The notes under the pieces: generated by a model
What the model was told of the DNA's origin: nothing
What the model saw: only the letters and a program-made list of their open reading frames with translations
Database searches by the model: none
Shown here: positions 62,967 through 64,000 of the stretch, piece after piece
How the letters are laid out: each line of letters starts with the position of its first letter
How positions within the stretch are numbered: the stretch's first letter is position 1
Assembly: GCF_013466985.1 (NCBI RefSeq)
Contig: NZ_CP059164.1
Location: 2,055,001-2,119,000, forward strand
DNA length: 64,000 nucleotides
Source: Nocardioides ungokensis
GTDB lineage: Bacteria; Actinomycetota; Actinomycetes; Propionibacteriales; Nocardioidaceae
Reading direction: 5' to 3'
Program-made: the position numbers and the translations under genes

Positions 62967-63079
62967 CCGAGTCGGCGCTCGTTGACGCCAGAAGCACCCG
63001 AGTCGGCGCGCGTTGACGCCAGAAGTACGCCGAGTCGGCGCTCGTTGACGCCCAGACGTGTCAACCTGCGCCCACTCGG
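62967..63079. repeat. Three 31-32-nt direct repeats ending in a large hairpin
   Basis: Copies start at 62967, 62998 and 63030, each beginning CCGAGTCGGCGC and continuing GTTGACGCC(C)AGA. The third copy is followed by a partial complement (GTCAAC at 63060, ACTCGG at 63074), making a roughly 50-nt imperfect palindrome. It starts 2 nt after the nrdB stop. No spacers of CRISPR kind; perhaps a degenerate REP-like element. Confidence 0.75.
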
Positions 63080-63104
63080 CGGGGGTCGCGTGGCGCAAAC
63101 GCAG

Positions 63105-63139
63105 GGACGCCCCCGACGAGCAAGCTCGTCGGGGCGTCC
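63105..63139. terminator. Bidirectional terminator between nrdB and sucB
   Basis: GGACGCCCC-CGACGAG, loop CAAG, then CTCGTCG-GGGCGTCC (one bulged base), followed by CTTT. It separates convergent nrdB and sucB. Confidence 0.8.
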
Positions 63140-63148
63140 TTTGGGTGC

Positions 63149-64000
63149 TCAGACCTCGAACTGGCCGGACTCGAGGCGCTGCTTGACGTCCTTGAGGAAC
63201 CGGCCCGCGTCCGCGCCGTCGACCAGCTGGTGGTCGTAGGACAGCGACAGGTAGACCATGTAGCGGACCGCGATCGTCTCGCCGAGGTTCGGGTCGTCGA
63301 TGACCACCGGACGCTTGACGACCGCGCCGGGGCCGAGAATGGCGACCTGTGGCTTGTTGATGATCGGGGTGTCGAACAGTGCGCCGAAGCTGCCGAGGTT
63401 GGTGATCGTGAAGGTGCCGCCGGAGAGCTCGTCGGGCCCGATCTTGTTGTTGCGGGTCCGCTCGGCGACGTCGGCGATCTTCTTGGCCAGGCCGGCGATC
63501 GAGAGGTCGCCCGCCTCCTTGACCACCGGGTGAGCAGGCCCTTCTCGGTGTCCACCGCGAACGCGACGTTCTCGCGGTCGTAGTAGGTCACCTCGCCGGC
63601 CTCGGTGTCGATCGCGGCGTTCAGCTTCGGGTGGACCTTGAGCGCGTCGATCGCCGCCTTGGCGAAGAACGGCAGGTAGGTCAGCTTCACGCCCTCACGG
63701 GCGAGGAAGTCGGCCTTCGCGCTCTCACGCAGCCGCGCGATGTTGGTGACGTCGACCTCCATGACCTGGGTCAGCTGGGCCGAGGTCTGGAGCGAGTCGA
63801 CCATCCGGGTCGCGATGATCTTGCGCAGCCGCGACATCTTCTCGGTCTTGCCACGCAGCGGCGACGGGGTCGTCGACGCAGCGGCCGGCGCGGAGGAAGC
63901 GGCAGCCGGAGCCTGCGGAGCGGCGGCCGGCGCGGGCGCCGGAGCCTCCTTGGCCTTGGCGGCGTCGAGCACGTCCTGCTTGCGGATCCGGCCACCGACA
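63149..64000 (-). CDS. sucB: 2-oxoacid dehydrogenase E2 (dihydrolipoyl acyltransferase), N-terminus outside window
   Basis: C-terminal 280 residues of an E2 component, probably 2-oxoglutarate dehydrogenase dihydrolipoyllysine succinyltransferase. At the window edge is the end of the peripheral-subunit-binding domain ([14 protein letters not shown]), then an Ala/Pro linker. The catalytic domain has [31 protein letters not shown] and active-site [13 protein letters not shown]. The frame changes near 63530. Its lipoyl domains, beyond the edge, are the target of LipB and LipA also encoded in this window. Confidence 0.9.

Noticed and set aside
62967..63079. CRISPR array
   Set aside because: Only three imperfect units in direct tandem with no unique spacers and no cas genes.

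Overview
The window is high-GC actinobacterial DNA. Gene content and order (lipA, DUF4191, an LppX-type lipoprotein, RDD and glnA on one side; lipB, a TIGR01777 epimerase, nrdAB and the 2-oxoacid dehydrogenase E2 gene on the other) best fit Nocardioides or a close relative in Nocardioidaceae. That placement is an inference, since no rRNA is present. Many genes, including housekeeping ones (glnA, nrdA, nrdB, sucB, arcB), are split by 1-2 nt frame changes although both halves read as one conserved protein. I treat most of these as sequence errors and annotate the intact locus.

Region 1 (1-2945): the 3' end of an acyl-CoA synthetase gene, a small DoxX-like membrane protein and an FAD aromatic-ring monooxygenase, in an overlapping catabolic operon.

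Region 2 (about 3.4-21.9 kb): an energy and ion-stress island. It holds a PLDc_N/SHOCT membrane protein, a DUF6325 protein and a mini-SHOCT protein; a large LuxR-type (LAL/MalT-like) ATPase regulator divergent from a truncated SulP transporter; a CPA1 antiporter and an APC permease; and a minus-strand operon encoding a YfcC-type antiporter, arginine deiminase, ornithine carbamoyltransferase, carbamate kinase and a P-type cation ATPase. A DUF3562-like protein, a PAP2 phosphatase and an AI-2E transporter follow. Four promoter regions in this island share one unusual motif with invariant spacing, CACCCC-N4-GGGGTG-N9-CACCCC. This suggests a local regulon, plausibly run by the LAL regulator.

Region 3 (22.0-26.8 kb): core genes glnA, an RDD protein, an LppX-like lipoprotein, a DUF4191 protein and lipA.

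Region 4 (about 26.9-50.2 kb): an accessory island resembling a minimal type VII secretion and polymorphic toxin locus. On the plus strand are a large exported coiled-coil protein, a periplasmic-binding-fold lipoprotein and an FHA-FtsK/SpoIIIE (EssC-like) ATPase. On the minus strand are two tandem WXG100-RHS modules, nearly identical in large blocks but carrying different C-terminal toxin domains. Each is followed by its own small immunity candidate: a soluble 89-aa protein overlapping the RHS stop, and a small membrane protein 6 nt after the RHS stop. Both WXG genes share a conserved upstream element. A lipoprotein and a membrane Ser/Thr kinase close the island. The kinase could in principle signal to the FHA domain of the ATPase.

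Region 5 (50.3-64.0 kb): an ABC-2 exporter pair, lipB, a twin-arginine-type esterase, a small exported protein, a fused double ABC exporter, a TIGR01777 epimerase, a cobalamin riboswitch upstream of class Ia ribonucleotide reductase (nrdAB), a repeat/hairpin array, a strong bidirectional terminator and the 3' part of sucB.
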